Positions 63,161 to 64,000 of a DNA stretch of 64,000 nt are shown piece after piece. Source of the DNA: Limimaricola cinnabarinus (GTDB lineage: Bacteria; Pseudomonadota; Alphaproteobacteria; Rhodobacterales; Rhodobacteraceae); the NCBI RefSeq assembly GCF_002723615.1, contig NZ_KZ304958.1, forward strand, positions 78,802 to 142,801, read 5' to 3'. The position numbers and the translations under genes are program-made. Below the pieces are notes generated by a model. That model was given only the letters and a program-made list of their open reading frames with translations, made no database searches and was not told the DNA's origin. How positions within the stretch are numbered: the first letter of the stretch is position 1; every line of letters starts with the position of its first letter.

Positions 63161-64000
63161 ATGACGAAACTGATCTGGACCGCGGGGGCGCTCGCCTCCC
63201 TCGCCGCGCCGCTCGCCGCGCAAGAGGAGCTCAACGTCTACAACTGGTCGGACTACGTGGCCGAGGACACGATCTCGGGCTTCGAGGAAAAGACCGGCAT
63301 CGAGGTCAATTACGACGTCTTCGACAGCAACGAGGTGCTCGAAGCCAAGATGCTGACCGGATCGACCGGCTACGACGTGGTCGTGCCCTCGATCGAGTTC
63401 ATGGCGCGGCAGGCGCAGGCGGGGGTCTTTGCCGAGATCGACAAGGAGGCGCTGTCGAACTACGGCAATCTCGACCCCGAGATCCTAAAGGTCGTGGCGG
63501 TGAACGATCCGGGCAATACCTACGGCGTGCCCTACATGATGTTCACCACCGGCATCGGCTACGACGTCAACAAGGTCGCCGAGCGGATCGAGGCCGACAA
63601 GATCGGCTCGTGGGACATGGTGTTCGACCCCGAGACCGCCGCCAAGCTCGCCGATTGCGGCATCACCATGCTCGACAGCCCCTCGGAGATGGTGGCACCG
63701 GCGCTGAACTATCTCGGGCTCGACCCCAACAGCGAGGATGCGGGCGATCTGGAGCAGGCCAAGGAGCTCTTGCTCTCCATCCGCCCGCATGTGCGCTACT
63801 TCCATTCCTCGCAATACATCAACGATCTGGCCAATGGCGAGGTCTGCGTCAGCGTCGGCTATTCGGGCGATCTGCTGCAGGCGCGCGACCGCGCCTCCGA
63901 GGCCGATCAGGGCGTCGAGATCGCCTATGCCATCCCGCGCGAGGGCGCGCAGGTCGGCTTCGACATGCTGGCGATCCCGGCGGATGCGCCCAACCCCGAA
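63161..64000 (+). CDS. potF: putrescine-type ABC substrate-binding protein, PotF-like (3' end cut off)
   Basis: The first 280 codons are visible and the frame is still open at the window edge. A signal peptide (MTKLIWTAGALASLAAPLAAQ) is followed by LNVYNWSDYVAEDTISGFEEKTGIEVNYDVFDSNEVLEAKMLTGSTGYDVVVPS, typical of PotD/PotF. NTYGVPYMMFTTGIGYDVNKV, ITMLDSPSEMVAPALNYLGLDPNSE and CVSVGYSGDLLQARDRA follow. It captures putrescine or a similar diamine for the ligase and oxidase encoded upstream. A GGGAGGAA ribosome site precedes the ATG. PotD (spermidine) cannot be excluded without the C-terminus. Confidence 0.88.
   Translation, partial: MTKLIWTAGALASLAAPLAAQEELNVYNWSDYVAEDTISGFEEKTGIEVNYDVFDSNEVLEAKMLTGSTGYDVVVPSIEFMARQAQAGVFAEIDKEALSNYGNLDPEILKVVAVNDPGNTYGVPYMMFTTGIGYDVNKVAERIEADKIGSWDMVFDPETAAKLADCGITMLDSPSEMVAPALNYLGLDPNSEDAGDLEQAKELLLSIRPHVRYFHSSQYINDLANGEVCVSVGYSGDLLQARDRASEADQGVEIAYAIPREGAQVGFDMLAIPADAPNPE

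Noticed and set aside
1..64000. tRNA, rRNA, CRISPR arrays, prophage or integrative element ends
   Set aside because: No cloverleaf, rRNA segment, regularly spaced repeat array, integrase or structural phage gene was seen on either strand. The only mobile-DNA trace is the decayed debris at 7305-7625.

Overview
The window is about 64 kb of GC-rich, tightly packed bacterial DNA. It most resembles the chromosome or a large replicon of a marine or soil alphaproteobacterium of the Rhodobacterales (Paracoccaceae/Roseobacteraceae type). The reasons are the many TRAP transporters (one DctPQM set and one TAXI set), the five-enzyme histidine pathway with HutF and HutG, the PccR/ScfR-type regulator beside propionyl-CoA carboxylase, and the dense catabolic operons with short start-stop overlaps. 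No rRNA, tRNA, CRISPR array or complete mobile element was seen. The window starts inside one gene and ends inside another.

Layout. (1) 1-7174: end of an aspartate dehydrogenase-family gene, an aldehyde dehydrogenase, a divergent IclR regulator, a NicC-like FAD aromatic hydroxylase and a DctPQM TRAP importer. (2) 7175-7633: decayed insertion-sequence debris (IS66-like and IS5-like). (3) 7634-18337: a LysR regulator, then a TAXI-type TRAP receptor and fused permease, a cytoplasmic type I sulfatase, a SulP anion transporter and the homogentisate genes hmgA-maiA-fahA, largely translationally coupled. (4) 18442-20249: a divergent LysR / phytanoyl-CoA dioxygenase-family pair. (5) 20680-28069: the hut region (hutC; hutI-hutH-hutG-hutU on the minus strand; divergent hutF). 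(6) 28146-38939: a peptide-type ABC importer with a GAF protein on the minus strand, divergent from an XRE-cupin regulator, the binding protein, an Xaa-Pro-type M24 peptidase, a ferredoxin, a DapA-family lyase and an aldehyde dehydrogenase. (7) 39170-47482: a minus-strand operon with a NitT/TauT-type ABC importer, FAD oxidoreductase, CaiB-type CoA-transferase, crotonase and LysR, divergent from an M20 amidohydrolase. (8) 47516-54750: pccR, pccB, pccA and methylmalonyl-CoA mutase. (9) 55042-59603: MarR, membrane fusion protein and RND pump. (10) 59648-64000: GntR regulator, gamma-glutamyl-polyamine synthetase, matching oxidase and a putrescine-type binding protein (cut by the window end).

Most clusters follow one plan: a periplasmic binding protein and transporter, two to five catabolic enzymes and a dedicated regulator. 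The standout is region 3. A transporter for an unknown anion, a sulfatase without a signal peptide, a sulfate-type transporter and the complete ring-cleavage branch for homogentisate sit in one transcription unit, while 4-hydroxyphenylpyruvate dioxygenase is absent. This suggests, without proving it, a route that imports a sulfated aromatic acid, removes the sulfate in the cytoplasm, exports the sulfate and funnels the ring into fumarate and acetoacetate. Regions 1, 6 and 7 also look like catabolic islands with unassigned substrates.
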